NCBI GenBank assembly: GCA_013112575.1
Contig: JABFGG010000005.1
Span: forward strand, 213,497 to 277,496
Direction of reading: 5' to 3'
From: Chloroflexota bacterium
Lineage (GTDB): Bacteria; Chloroflexota; Anaerolineae; Anaerolineales; UBA11579
Length of the DNA: 64,000 nucleotides
Part shown: one piece after another, positions 7,585-16,789 of the stretch
Layout: each line of letters begins with the position of its first letter
Numbering within the stretch: position 1 is the stretch's first letter
Translations under genes and position numbers: made by a program
The notes under the pieces: model-generated
The model's input: only the letters and a program-made list of their open reading frames with translations
Told to the model about the DNA's origin: nothing
The model's database searches: none

Positions 7585-9804
7585 ATGACCCTTGAGATCG
7601 ATCTCAGCGAAGAAGAAGTTTCCATATATATTGCCGAAAGCGACGAGCAGCTTGAGACCCTGGCCCAGGGCTTCGTGCGCCTCGAGCAGGAACAGGATAA
7701 CGAAGATCTCGTCCAGTCTCTCTTCCGTGCCGCCCATACCCTCAAGGGTTCGGCGGGCATGATCGGCCATACCCGTATGGTCGATATCACCCATACGCTT
7801 GAAGCCGCCTTGGATCAGGTTCGCAAAGGCAAATTAATCCCCAATCCTGAATTGATCGATATGTGCCTGGACGCGGTGGATGCCATCACCATCCTACGGG
7901 ACGAAGTCATCAGCCAGGAAGAAAGTGGCATTGAGATCGGCGAATTGGTCTCCTATTTTAAAGGGCTGATCGAAGACCTGACCGCTTCTGATGCCACACC
8001 CGAAACGGTGTCATCTTCGGAGAATGGCACAAAAAAAGAAGAGCTGGCCACAGCTTCGACCAATGGCTCAAGCGGAGGGATGCCAGTTTTCGCCAGGATT
8101 TCCGAAAAGAGCGTCTCCCCGGCAGCGCGCGCTCTGCAATTGTATATGGCGCTGGCTGGCCTGGGCGAGATCACATCCATGTCACCCAGCAAAGAAGACA
8201 TCGAGAGCGGGGTAAAAGCCTATGAATTCTCCGCTGAACTTATCACGTCGGCCAGTAACGAAGAAGTAGGAGAGACACTCAAAGCAATTTCGGAAATTGA
8301 TGAATTGCGGATCAACCAACAAGCCACTAGCACTCTGCCAGACCAGATCAAGCCGCAGACGGAAACAGCCAACAATAACATTCCCGAAAGACTTGGAGAT
8401 GTGCTCGTATCAGGCGGCTTTATTACCGACGCTCACCTAAAGTATGCCCTCAAGACTCAATCTTTGCAGGAAGAAAAACAAGCCCTTGGGCAGGTCCTCG
8501 TAGACATGCAGGCTCTCAGCCAGGAAGAACTGGATGAGGCCATTCAACAGCACGTCCAGCAACAAAAACTCTCCCTCAAGGAATTAAAAGCCAAACAAAA
8601 AAGCAACGGCAAACAGGCAGAAAAGACCATCCGCACAAGCGTTGAACGTCTGGATAAATTGATGACCCTCGTAGGTGAATTGATCACAGACCGCAACCGC
8701 CTCTTCCAATTGCGCGAAGAGCTTGAAAGCAGTTATTACCAGAATGAAGAATTCGTTCACTTATTTGAAAGCATTACACATATCGGCCGCGTCACCAGCG
8801 AATTGCAAACCGAAGTATTGAACATCCGCATGTTGCCGGTCGCCAATGTCTTCAACAAATTCCCGCGCATGGTGCGTGATATGGCCCGCAAAGCCAACAA
8901 AGAGATCAACTTCGTGGTCAAAGGTGAACATACTGAGGTCGACCGCTCCATCCTCGATGAGCTTAACGACCCCCTCATCCACTTGCTACGTAATTCTGTG
9001 GATCATGGCATTGAAGCAGCCGAGAAACGTGAAGCGGCGGGCAAACCTGCTAAAGGCGAGATCGTCCTGGAAGCGCAGCATCTCCACGGCCAGATCGTTA
9101 TTACCGTGATCGACGACGGCGGTGGCATTGACACCGAAAGAGTAAAGGCCAAAGCCGTCTCCCGTGGCATGATCACTGCCTCAGAAGCAGAGACCATGAG
9201 CCATCAGGAAGCCCTGCTGTTGATCTTTCACTCGGGTCTATCTACAAAAGATAAAGCTTCCGCTATCTCAGGCCGCGGTGTGGGCATGGATATCGTGCGC
9301 CAGAACATTGAAGCCATCAACGGCAGCATCGGTATTGAGAGTTCTCCGGAAAGCGGAACTCGTTTTGAGATCACCCTGCCGCTCACACTGGCGATCATGC
9401 CAACCTTATTGGTCAAATTGTGCGACTCGACCTTAGGTCTCCCCCTCGCCAATGTAAATGAAACCTTGCGCATTGAAAAAGCAGAGATCCGCTCGGTGCG
9501 CGGACGGGAAGTTGTGCAGATCCGCGAACAGATCTTGCCGCTCATCCGTCTGGGCCAGGTATTGAATTACCAGGAGCAAAGCAATAAGTTCGATTACGAA
9601 TCAGTCGTAGCTGTTCATTTCGGAAAATTGCGCGTGGGTATTGTCATCGATGCCTTTATGCGCGAGGAAGACCTGATGGTCAACCCATTAGGGGCGCTTG
9701 CTAAAAACACCCAGGGCTTTTCTGGCACATCCATCCTGGGCAATGGCGAAGTCGCTATGATCCTGGACCTGTCCAGTTTACTTAAATTGGCAAATCTGAA
9801 TTAG
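7585..9804 (+). CDS. cheA: Chemotaxis histidine kinase CheA with an inserted MshEN-like domain
   Basis: 739 aa. An N-terminal HPt domain carries the phosphorylatable His51 (AAHTLKGSAGM). The dimerisation domain begins at about 355 (SVERLDKLMTLVGELITDRN). The ATPase domain (about 440-590) shows LNDPLIHLLRNSVDHGIE, DDGGGID and GRGVGMDIV. A CheW-like domain ends the protein. It phosphorylates CheY and CheB in response to chemoreceptors. Unusually, between HPt and the dimerisation domain (about residues 268-325) is a tandem motif, RLGDVLVSGGFITDAHL..AL..Q and then LGQVLVDMQALSQEELDEAI, which matches the pattern of MshEN (GspE N-terminal) domains, known in other proteins to bind cyclic di-GMP. It heads an eight-gene che operon. 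No CheW or receptor gene is in the window. Confidence 0.95.
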   Translation: MTLEIDLSEEEVSIYIAESDEQLETLAQGFVRLEQEQDNEDLVQSLFRAAHTLKGSAGMIGHTRMVDITHTLEAALDQVRKGKLIPNPELIDMCLDAVDAITILRDEVISQEESGIEIGELVSYFKGLIEDLTASDATPETVSSSENGTKKEELATASTNGSSGGMPVFARISEKSVSPAARALQLYMALAGLGEITSMSPSKEDIESGVKAYEFSAELITSASNEEVGETLKAISEIDELRINQQATSTLPDQIKPQTETANNNIPERLGDVLVSGGFITDAHLKYALKTQSLQEEKQALGQVLVDMQALSQEELDEAIQQHVQQQKLSLKELKAKQKSNGKQAEKTIRTSVERLDKLMTLVGELITDRNRLFQLREELESSYYQNEEFVHLFESITHIGRVTSELQTEVLNIRMLPVANVFNKFPRMVRDMARKANKEINFVVKGEHTEVDRSILDELNDPLIHLLRNSVDHGIEAAEKREAAGKPAKGEIVLEAQHLHGQIVITVIDDGGGIDTERVKAKAVSRGMITASEAETMSHQEALLLIFHSGLSTKDKASAISGRGVGMDIVRQNIEAINGSIGIESSPESGTRFEITLPLTLAIMPTLLVKLCDSTLGLPLANVNETLRIEKAEIRSVRGREVVQIREQILPLIRLGQVLNYQEQSNKFDYESVVAVHFGKLRVGIVIDAFMREEDLMVNPLGALAKNTQGFSGTSILGNGEVAMILDLSSLLKLANLN

Positions 9805-9837
9805 ATAATATTTTGCGAAGAAGCAAAGGAGAATACC

Positions 9838-10194
9838 ATGGCAAAAATCCTAGTCGTTGATGATGCAGAGTTCTTGAGAGTGCGCATCACAAAAATGTTG
9901 ACCAGTGATGGTCACAACGTTGTTGAAGCAGACAATGGCGTCAATGCCATCAGCCAATACACGTCCGAAACACCTGACGTGGTGTTGATGGACATCACCA
10001 TGCCGGAAATGGATGGCCTCACCGCCGTCAAAGAGATCTGCACAAAAGACCCCCAGGCCCAGATTATTATGCTGACTGCTTTAGGGCAGGAATCGATCGT
10101 GTTGGATGCCATCAAATCTGGCGCAAAAGACTTCATTGTTAAGCCTTTTGAGCCAGATCGTGTTCTGGGCGCTATCAACAAACTACTGAACTAA
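9838..10194 (+). CDS. cheY: Chemotaxis response regulator CheY
   Basis: 118 aa single receiver domain. It has the acidic pocket (VVDDAEF), the phosphoacceptor Asp in VVLMDITMPEMDG, the Thr/Ser switch (MLTALGQ) and the conserved Lys (FIVKPF). There is no output domain, so it acts by binding the flagellar switch once phosphorylated by CheA. It starts 33 bases after cheA with a good AAAGGAG ribosome-binding site, and is followed by cheB. Confidence 0.92.
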   Translation: MAKILVVDDAEFLRVRITKMLTSDGHNVVEADNGVNAISQYTSETPDVVLMDITMPEMDGLTAVKEICTKDPQAQIIMLTALGQESIVLDAIKSGAKDFIVKPFEPDRVLGAINKLLN

Positions 10195-10226
10195 TGGATT
10201 TCGTTAGCAATCCTGAGTGAGTATTC

Positions 10227-11279
10227 ATGATCCGCGTACTGGTGGTTGATGATTCTGCTTTCCTGCGCCATATGCTGGAAAGCAGATTAAACGAATTTGA
10301 TGACATTGAGGTGGTCGGTAAAGCTGTCAATGGGCGCGAGGCGCTCGCGCATCTTGCCGAACTCGACCCGGATGTCGTCACGCTTGATGTCGAAATGCCC
10401 AAGATGAATGGTTTGGAAGCTCTCAAAGCCATCATGGCCAAGACACCCAAGCCAGTCGTCATGGTCAGTAGCACAACCACTGAAGGCGCGGCGAACACCA
10501 TTCAAGCCCTGACCATCGGAGCGGTCGATTTTATTGCCAAGCCCGAAAAACTCGCCAACGTCAGTGGCATACTTGACGAATTGGCGGAAAAAATTCGGGC
10601 GGCCAGCAAATCGAGGATCAACAAGCTCACCAGGCGACCGGCTCTTAAACCTGTTGTCAAATCTAAGAATGTTGATAAAAGACCCGCTCAGCACGTCATC
10701 GTGATCGGCTCATCCACAGGCGGCCCGCGGGCCTTGTCAGCAGTATTGCCCGCCATCCCGGCGGACATCCCGGCGGCAGTTTTGATCGTTCAACACATGC
10801 CTCCCAACTTCACCGCCCAGTTAGCCCAGCGCCTGGACAAAATGTCGCATCTGTACATCAAAGAAGCCGAAGAAGGCGACACATTGCTTGAAGGTCATGC
10901 TTTGCTGGCTCCGGGTGACTTTCACATGGAGCTTGATACCAGCCGCCAGGTACAACTCGGTAAGGGACCCAATGTACATGGCGTACGGCCATCGGTTGAT
11001 GTCACCATGCTCAGCGTGGTTGCGCATTTCCAATCCCAGGTTCTGGGCGCTGTGCTCACAGGTATGGGACGCGATGGCTGCACAGGCACAAGCGCCATCA
11101 TCGAGGCCGGTGGCTGGGCCATGGCCCAGGATGAAGACACCAGCGTTGTATGGGGCATGCCGCGCAGTGTCATTGAAGCAGGTTATGCACAGGCCATCAC
11201 CCCACTCGACGAAGTTGCCCCCACTCTTGTCCAGGCTTTACTCGCCCGGACAGGAGAATCTCTGGGCCTAAGCGCCTAA
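10227..11279 (+). CDS. cheB: Chemotaxis protein-glutamate methylesterase CheB
   Basis: 350 aa with an N-terminal receiver (phosphoacceptor in VVTLDVEMPKMNG) and a C-terminal methylesterase. The catalytic Ser lies in IGSSTGGPRAL, the His in VQHMPP and the Asp in TGMGRDG. It removes methyl groups from receptors and deamidates glutamines; phosphorylation of the receiver by CheA relieves inhibition. A Lys/Arg-rich linker (about 130-152) separates the domains. It is between cheY and cheR, as expected for an adaptation pair. Confidence 0.95.
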   Translation: MIRVLVVDDSAFLRHMLESRLNEFDDIEVVGKAVNGREALAHLAELDPDVVTLDVEMPKMNGLEALKAIMAKTPKPVVMVSSTTTEGAANTIQALTIGAVDFIAKPEKLANVSGILDELAEKIRAASKSRINKLTRRPALKPVVKSKNVDKRPAQHVIVIGSSTGGPRALSAVLPAIPADIPAAVLIVQHMPPNFTAQLAQRLDKMSHLYIKEAEEGDTLLEGHALLAPGDFHMELDTSRQVQLGKGPNVHGVRPSVDVTMLSVVAHFQSQVLGAVLTGMGRDGCTGTSAIIEAGGWAMAQDEDTSVVWGMPRSVIEAGYAQAITPLDEVAPTLVQALLARTGESLGLSA

Positions 11280-11293
11280 ACAACGGAATATAA

Positions 11294-12106
11294 ATGGATC
11301 AAGGTACTTATTCAACTATAAAACGATCGGTCAAGGATATCCTTGCTATTGACCTGGACCACTATCGTGAAATACAAATGCAGCGCAGGCTCGACTCCTG
11401 GTTAGCGCGCTCCAATTCAACCAACTGGGACGACTATTTTCAAGTCGTGCAATCCACAGATGAAGAACGCGATCGTTTTCGGGCCTATTTGACCATCAAT
11501 GTTTCTTCGTTCTTTCGGGACACGAAACATTGGGATTCTCTCCGTGAAACCATCATGCCAGAACTCATTAACCAAGCCGAGCGTGATGGCGATCCGCTAA
11601 AAATTTGGAGTGCGGGTTGTTCCACAGGCGAGGAAGCCTATAGTTTAGCCATCCTCATGCAAGAGATTGCAGGCTCCTTGCCTTTCCATATTCTCGCCAG
11701 CGACCTCGACCAAAAGGCTTTAGAGAGTGCGCAGGCAGGCGGGCCGTACAATGAGAAAGATATTGAGAACGTTAGCGCTGAACAACAGCAGCGTTTCTTT
11801 GAAACACGCGACGGGAAATATTACATTAAACCTTCCCTGAAAAAATTCATCGACTTCGAAGAGCTTAATCTCATTCATGACACCTTCGAACGGGAGACGG
11901 ATCTGATCCTTTGTCGCAATGTCATTATTTATTTCACACATGAGACCAAACAAAAACTGTTTCGCAAATTCCACGAGGCCCTCAAACCGGGCGGGGCGCT
12001 GTTTTTAGGCGGTACCGAGTTCATCCCTAAGCCCGGCGAGATAGGCTTCGATAACTGGGGCGTTTCGGTGTACCGCAAACCCGCCTCGGTTTTGGCTGGG
12101 GTCTAG
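11294..12106 (+). CDS. cheR: Chemoreceptor methyltransferase CheR
   Basis: 270 aa. It has the N-terminal helical domain (about 1-70) and an SAM-dependent methyltransferase domain with IWSAGCSTGEEAYSLAIL (SAM binding), ILASDLDQKALESA, DLILCRNVIIYFT and KPGGALFLGGTE. It methylates receptor glutamates with SAM, opposing CheB. It starts 14 bases after cheB, and the next gene follows after 11 bases. Confidence 0.95.
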   Translation: MDQGTYSTIKRSVKDILAIDLDHYREIQMQRRLDSWLARSNSTNWDDYFQVVQSTDEERDRFRAYLTINVSSFFRDTKHWDSLRETIMPELINQAERDGDPLKIWSAGCSTGEEAYSLAILMQEIAGSLPFHILASDLDQKALESAQAGGPYNEKDIENVSAEQQQRFFETRDGKYYIKPSLKKFIDFEELNLIHDTFERETDLILCRNVIIYFTHETKQKLFRKFHEALKPGGALFLGGTEFIPKPGEIGFDNWGVSVYRKPASVLAGV

Positions 12107-12117
12107 GAGTTATCCCA

Positions 12118-12645
12118 ATGAACATCACCATCTTAAATCCCTTTTTGGCAGCCGCCAAAGAAGTTGTGCAGGCAGAAGTTCAGCTGGAGGTCACGCGCGG
12201 CGATCTGGCCCTACAACGCTCTGCCTTCACCTCTCAAGACCTCACCGTATTGATCAGCCTGGCTGGCGACATCGAAGGTGTTGTGCTCTACGGCTTAACT
12301 ACCCAAACAGCCCTGGCCCTCGTTTCTCGCATGTTGGATCAGGAGTTCAAGGAAATGGATGCCATGGCCCAAAGTGGCATCTCTGAACTGGCCAATGTCA
12401 TCACGGGCCGTTCCACGGTCAATTTATCCGAAGCTGGCTTTACCTGTGACATTTCGCCTCCCACCTTGGTGCAAGGTCAATCCATCGAGATTTCTACGGT
12501 CGAATTTCAACGCGTTGTAGTTCCCCTGGAAACCGAGGTTGGCATAATCACGGCGCATTTGGCACTGCGCGAAGCCCAGGCTTCAGCAGATAATATGCCC
12601 TATATTCCCATACAGGTCGAGACAGCCAGCCCGAACGGTGCCTGA
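12118..12645 (+). CDS. CheX-like CheY-P phosphatase, copy 1
   Basis: 175 aa CheC/CheX/FliY-family protein of CheX type. The single active-site helix is seen as SGISELANVITGRS (Glu and Asn in the ExxN pattern) near residue 95. The N-terminal MNITILNPFLAAAKEVVQ matches the start of CheX proteins. It would dephosphorylate CheY-P. It resembles the next gene (MNIHIAQSFLKAVHDVL, AELGNVMTG) and the two probably arose by tandem duplication followed by divergence. Confidence 0.85.
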   Translation: MNITILNPFLAAAKEVVQAEVQLEVTRGDLALQRSAFTSQDLTVLISLAGDIEGVVLYGLTTQTALALVSRMLDQEFKEMDAMAQSGISELANVITGRSTVNLSEAGFTCDISPPTLVQGQSIEISTVEFQRVVVPLETEVGIITAHLALREAQASADNMPYIPIQVETASPNGA

Positions 12646-12677
12646 TCAGTGCTGAATCTGACAAAAGAGAAATAATC

Positions 12678-13193
12678 ATGAATATTCACATTGCCCAATC
12701 CTTTTTGAAAGCCGTCCACGATGTGCTTGCCATTGAGACTCAGCAAAAAATGCGCCGCGGCGATATCAGTTTGAGCCGTGAGGCCTATTCAAGCAGTGAA
12801 GTAACCGTAATCCTCAATATGATCGGGGACATAAAAGGCATGGTCTTTTATGCCATGACCCGCCAATATGCCATCGGTCTGGCATCAAAGATATTGGGAG
12901 AAGAAATGAACAAACTCGATTCGCTGGCCCAAAGTGGCATTGCTGAATTGGGAAACGTCATGACCGGAAAAGCCAGTGTCACTCTCTCACAAATGGGCTA
13001 CGACGTTGACATCACCGCGCCCACATTGATTCTCGGCGAAAACGCCATGATCTCAACGCTGGACATCCCCCGTTTGGTCATGGAACTCCACGGAGAAAGT
13101 GGAGGGCTGGTGCTGCACCTGGCGCTTAAAGAGTTCCGGCCGCCCCGCCCGCAAGAGCAGGAAGCCGTGGCAGTTAACGGCGTTTCGGGCTAA
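12678..13193 (+). CDS. cheX: CheX-like CheY-P phosphatase, copy 2
   Basis: 171 aa, same family and layout as the preceding gene, with the phosphatase helix SGIAELGNVMTGKAS (ExxN). Strand order and length fit CheX, which dimerises and removes phosphate from CheY-P. The two copies may act on different CheY proteins or one may be a regulatory partner; the sequence alone does not decide. An AAAGAGAAAT ribosome-binding site precedes the ATG. Confidence 0.85.
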   Translation: MNIHIAQSFLKAVHDVLAIETQQKMRRGDISLSREAYSSSEVTVILNMIGDIKGMVFYAMTRQYAIGLASKILGEEMNKLDSLAQSGIAELGNVMTGKASVTLSQMGYDVDITAPTLILGENAMISTLDIPRLVMELHGESGGLVLHLALKEFRPPRPQEQEAVAVNGVSG

Positions 13194-13236
13194 TCGAAGA
13201 GCGGGTCGTCTGTTTAAAAACGGAGTTAAATTGAAG

Positions 13237-13842
13237 ATGAACGAAATGGAAAACACAAGTGAGATGCAGCCCTTCATGGAAATCGTTGCGCATGAAGGGC
13301 TAAATAATGCCGCCAAAGGTTTTGGCAGCATGGTAGGAACCCCCTTCAAAGTCAGTGCCTCCGAGGTCTCCACAGTCCCCGTCGAAGAGATCCCATTTTT
13401 AGCAGGAGGGCCGGAGAACGAGATCGTGGGTATTTACCTGCACGCTGAAGGTGACGTAGCCGGCCAGATCTTGCTGATGTTCCCCGTGGAGAAAGCCCTG
13501 GAATTGGTTGACCTCCTTATGGAACAACCGGAAGGCACAACGCAGGAACTGGACACGATGGCGCGCTCGGCTTTAGCCGAAGTGGGCAATTTAGTAGGGT
13601 CTTTTTTCCTCAATTCCGTGGCTTCACTCACTGGTTTGGACACCCGCCCCAGTCCCCCCGCCATCGTTGTAGATATGGTCGCCGCGCTCCTCAGTATGGT
13701 GACGGCTACCTGTGCCACAATGGGCGATGAAGCCTTGATGATCAAGGGAGACTTCTCACAGATCGATCGGGGCACACAATTACAATTCTGGGTTATGCCC
13801 GATCCCGATACCCTGGGAAAGATTAACGAGAAGTTGAATTGA
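13237..13842 (+). CDS. cheC: CheC-like CheY-P phosphatase
   Basis: 201 aa. Two ExxN active-site helices are visible, HEGLNNAAKGF near residue 15 and LAEVGNLVGS near 115, the arrangement of CheC rather than CheX. CheC dephosphorylates CheY-P and is stimulated by CheD, which is encoded immediately downstream with a 4-base overlap. The start at 13237 (GGAG 11 bases upstream) is chosen because longer in-frame starts would run back into the cheX coding region. Confidence 0.88.
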   Translation: MNEMENTSEMQPFMEIVAHEGLNNAAKGFGSMVGTPFKVSASEVSTVPVEEIPFLAGGPENEIVGIYLHAEGDVAGQILLMFPVEKALELVDLLMEQPEGTTQELDTMARSALAEVGNLVGSFFLNSVASLTGLDTRPSPPAIVVDMVAALLSMVTATCATMGDEALMIKGDFSQIDRGTQLQFWVMPDPDTLGKINEKLN

Positions 13843-14354
13843 GAACAGATAATGTTATCACCGTAGGGCTGGGCGAACTCGCTATCAGCGAAGACCCTTC
13901 CGACGTGCTTACTGCTTTTGGTCTCGGATCTTGCCTCGGCATTGGGGCCTATGCACCGGCCATTGGCGTCGGGGGATTATTACATGCCATGCTTCCGGAA
14001 TATTCCAAAAAGGAAGATCGTTTGGCCCCCAAGTATGTAGATAGTGGTTTACTTCAGCTCATTAAAGAATTGGAAGCCAAAGGCGCGGTTCGGGAGCAAT
14101 TACACATCAACATGGTGGGGGCCGCTAACATGATCGAGATGCAAGGCGTGCCCAACCAACTCAAGATCGGTGAACGCAATTTAGAAGTGGCCTATCGGAT
14201 ATTGAATGAATTGGGACTGAAGATTCAGAATGAGGAAACCGGGGGGACCATCGGTCGCACCACGCGCTTATATGTTGAGACTGGTGCCATGACCGTGCGC
14301 GCTATGGGCAAACCAGAACGCCCCATTGGACAATCAATTCCAGAACCAGCTTAG
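13839..14354 (+). CDS. cheD: Chemoreceptor glutamine deamidase CheD
   Basis: 171 aa. The catalytic Cys is in GLGSCLGIGAY, the His in GGLLHAMLPE and the Thr in GGTIGRTTRLYVETG. CheD deamidates receptor glutamines and binds CheC. The start is TTG at 13839, overlapping the cheC stop by four bases, which suggests translational coupling. It is the last gene of the che operon; cobU converges from the other strand 10 bases away. Confidence 0.93.
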   Translation: MRTDNVITVGLGELAISEDPSDVLTAFGLGSCLGIGAYAPAIGVGGLLHAMLPEYSKKEDRLAPKYVDSGLLQLIKELEAKGAVREQLHINMVGAANMIEMQGVPNQLKIGERNLEVAYRILNELGLKIQNEETGGTIGRTTRLYVETGAMTVRAMGKPERPIGQSIPEPA

Positions 14355-14363
14355 TTTGGGCTG

Positions 14364-14957
14364 CTATTCTTTATTCCGCTCGACCACCTCTTCCACACTC
14401 ACAGACAATTCGTTCAAAGTCAGCGCATTGCCTGCCACAAGATAATAAGCTTCATCGGCTGAGCGTGCCAAAGTCTGGTTCACCCAGCCCATCGCATCAC
14501 GGTAGATACGCCCTACAGGATAAGCAGGCACCACACTCGAACCAACCTCATTGGAAACTACGATCCAGGTCGAACCCGAAGATTTAATGGTTTTCACCAG
14601 GGCTTCAACCTGGGATTTTATCTCAGCATGCACCAAATTCCCGTCTGGATGATCCAGATCATCTACAAGGCTGAGGAGGATATTGGTGACCATCAGCGTG
14701 ATGCAGTCCATCAGTACAACATCGCTAATGATTGGCTCTTCCTTCAAGGCACTCGCAATTTCTTGTGTGATTTCACGCGTTTGCCAGGTTGCCGGTCGGC
14801 GCACCTGATGGTCGGCAATGCGCTGCTTCATTTCCTCATCCCCTGCCTCAGCCGTTGCTAGGTAAGTTACATCCGAAGATAGCCCTTCAGCCAACTTCTC
14901 TGCAAAGTTCGATTTTCCGCTGCGTGCCCCACCCACTAACAGGATCATTTTGCCCAT
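14364..14957 (-). CDS. cobU: Adenosylcobinamide kinase / adenosylcobinamide-phosphate guanylyltransferase
   Basis: 197 aa bifunctional CobU/CobP. The P-loop is GGARSGKS at residues 9-16; RRPATWQTRE, DCITLMVTNIL and VVSNEVGSSVVPAYPVGR are family hallmarks. It phosphorylates adenosylcobinamide and attaches GMP to give AdoCbi-GDP for CobS. It is the last gene of the operon btuF-btuC-btuD-cobT-cobS-cobU, 13 bases after cobS. With no corrin-ring genes here, this operon is for salvage of imported corrinoids. Confidence 0.93.
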   Translation of the reverse strand: MGKMILLVGGARSGKSNFAEKLAEGLSSDVTYLATAEAGDEEMKQRIADHQVRRPATWQTREITQEIASALKEEPIISDVVLMDCITLMVTNILLSLVDDLDHPDGNLVHAEIKSQVEALVKTIKSSGSTWIVVSNEVGSSVVPAYPVGRIYRDAMGWVNQTLARSADEAYYLVAGNALTLNELSVSVEEVVERNKE

Positions 14958-14970
14958 AACAACCTTCTCC

Positions 14971-15699
14971 TCATATGCTTACGCTGAAGGAAAGCAATAC
15001 AAACAGTTCGACAAGTTCGTTGGTCGCCCCATATATGTCCCCGGTAAAACCGCCCACGCGTCCTACAACAAAACGGCCCACCAGCACCAATAGGAAGGCT
15101 GCCGGTCCCATTGCCATCAAACCAGGAACGCCAGCGGACAGATAGGCGATCACAACACAAAACAACGTCGACACCCACAGATACATTCCGCGCGCCTCGT
15201 TCTTCATGGCACTGCCCAAGCCTTCTTTACGCGCATAGGGGAAAGCCACGATCGCCATACTCATCGTCCAGCGCCCCACCACAGGGGCCAGCAAAAGTGA
15301 GGGGAATCCACTGGCTCCTTCTGCCAGCGCGGCCAGCTTGAGAAAAAGAACAAACACTGCAGCCAATACCCCAAAAGCACCCACACGCTCATCGTGCATG
15401 ATCGTTAAACGCTGGTCTGCAGTTCTCCCCCCAAAAAGACCGTCCGCCGCATCCATCACACCATCCATATGGATGCCCCCGCTGGCTAACACCCACACCA
15501 CCAGCACCAGTCCGGCCACGATCCAGGGGGGAAATATATTGGAAAGCAGCCAACTCAGGCCTAGCAGCAGGGCACCGATCAATAGTCCCACTAGGGGATA
15601 GCTAGCCACCGACCGCCCGAGTTCATCCATACGGAAAGTACGCTGGACAACCGGTGGCACAATCGTTAGGAAATGTAATGCAGCAAAGAACGAGATCAC
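14971..15699 (-). CDS. cobS: Adenosylcobinamide-GDP ribazoletransferase (cobalamin synthase)
   Basis: 242 aa integral membrane enzyme joining AdoCbi-GDP with alpha-ribazole. The early motif FFAALHFLTIVPPV, GLLIGALLLGLSWLL, SGGIHMDGVMDAADGLFGG (acidic active site) and MHDERVGAFGVLAAV are typical. The start is taken as GTG at 15699, 13 bases past the cobT stop with AAGG upstream; a longer ATG start at 15804 would lie inside cobT and add residues foreign to the family. Confidence 0.9.
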   Translation of the reverse strand: MISFFAALHFLTIVPPVVQRTFRMDELGRSVASYPLVGLLIGALLLGLSWLLSNIFPPWIVAGLVLVVWVLASGGIHMDGVMDAADGLFGGRTADQRLTIMHDERVGAFGVLAAVFVLFLKLAALAEGASGFPSLLLAPVVGRWTMSMAIVAFPYARKEGLGSAMKNEARGMYLWVSTLFCVVIAYLSAGVPGLMAMGPAAFLLVLVGRFVVGRVGGFTGDIYGATNELVELFVLLSFSVSI

Positions 15700-15712
15700 G
15701 TATGCCTTATTA

Positions 15713-16789
15713 TCAAGCCGCCAGCAATGGCTCTTCCTTACCGGCCACACCAGCTTCTTCGAAAGTCGCCATGTCCGAAAGGATTCTGCAAGCGGCCTCA
15801 ACAAGGTGCAACGCCAGCACGGCCCCGGAGCCTTCGCCCAGGCGCATGTTCAGGTCCAGCAATGCTTCCAGCCCCAACCACTTCACCATCAGTTCGTGGC
15901 CGAGTTCCTGGGATTGGTGTCCGGCAATTATGTAGTTACCGACTTTGGGTTCTAATTGCACGGCGATCATGGCCGCCGCAGTTGAAATGAAGCCGTCGAT
16001 CACGATCGGTTTTTTATGCGCGACTGCAGCCAGTATGGCGCCCGTAAGCCCGGCGATCTCAAAGCCGCCAACTTTCATTAGCACATCAAATCCATCTTCT
16101 GCGGTGGGATTGTTGACATCAATGGCCTTTTGCACTGCTGCCTGTTTACGTTCCAAACCCATATCATCCACACCAGTACCGCGCCCCACGATCACATCCA
16201 CAGGCTGCCCGGTTAATACCGCCGCAATCGCCGCTGAAGGTGTAGTATTGCCAATGCCCATCTCACCGGTTGCCAGGATATCAAGTCCTTTTTCGATCTC
16301 AGCCTCAACTACCTCGATACCGGCCGTCATTGCAGCTAGGGTTTGCTCTTCCGTCATGGCCGGGCCTTGCGTCATGTTCATGGTGCCTTTGGCAACCTTT
16401 TTATTGATCAGCTTGGGATGGTCGATCATTTCAGCGGCCACGCCGATATCTACCAGCGCTATGCGCACACCCGCTTGCTCAGATAGCACGTTTATCGCCG
16501 CGCCGCCATACACCATGTTGGCTACCATTTGGGGTGTCACTTCGGCGGGAAAAGTGCTCACACCTTCGGCCACCACACCGTGATCGCCCGCCATGACGAC
16601 AATCACCTTGTCGTCAATCTTCGGCTGTGCTTCCCCGGTAATACCTGCCAGTTGGATGGATAATTCTTCCAGGCGGCCCAGGCTACCTGCTGGTTTGGTC
16701 AGAGTGTCCTGCCGTTCGCGAGCGGTTGCCATGGCTTTTTCGTCGGGTTGTTTGATTCGGTCAATAACAGATTGGATGCGTTCATTCAT
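15713..16789 (-). CDS. cobT: Nicotinate-nucleotide-dimethylbenzimidazole phosphoribosyltransferase
   Basis: 358 aa, the usual family length. Motifs: LTKPAGSLGRLEELSIQLAG, VVMAGDHGVVAEGVSTFP, GEMGIGNTTPSAAI, GRGTGVDD and the C-terminal LNMRLGEGSGAVLAL (catalytic Glu region). It activates the lower-ligand base to alpha-ribazole phosphate. The start overlaps the end of btuD by 8 bases. Base specificity, which determines the cobamide made, cannot be read here. Confidence 0.95.
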   Translation of the reverse strand: MNERIQSVIDRIKQPDEKAMATARERQDTLTKPAGSLGRLEELSIQLAGITGEAQPKIDDKVIVVMAGDHGVVAEGVSTFPAEVTPQMVANMVYGGAAINVLSEQAGVRIALVDIGVAAEMIDHPKLINKKVAKGTMNMTQGPAMTEEQTLAAMTAGIEVVEAEIEKGLDILATGEMGIGNTTPSAAIAAVLTGQPVDVIVGRGTGVDDMGLERKQAAVQKAIDVNNPTAEDGFDVLMKVGGFEIAGLTGAILAAVAHKKPIVIDGFISTAAAMIAVQLEPKVGNYIIAGHQSQELGHELMVKWLGLEALLDLNMRLGEGSGAVLALHLVEAACRILSDMATFEEAGVAGKEEPLLAA

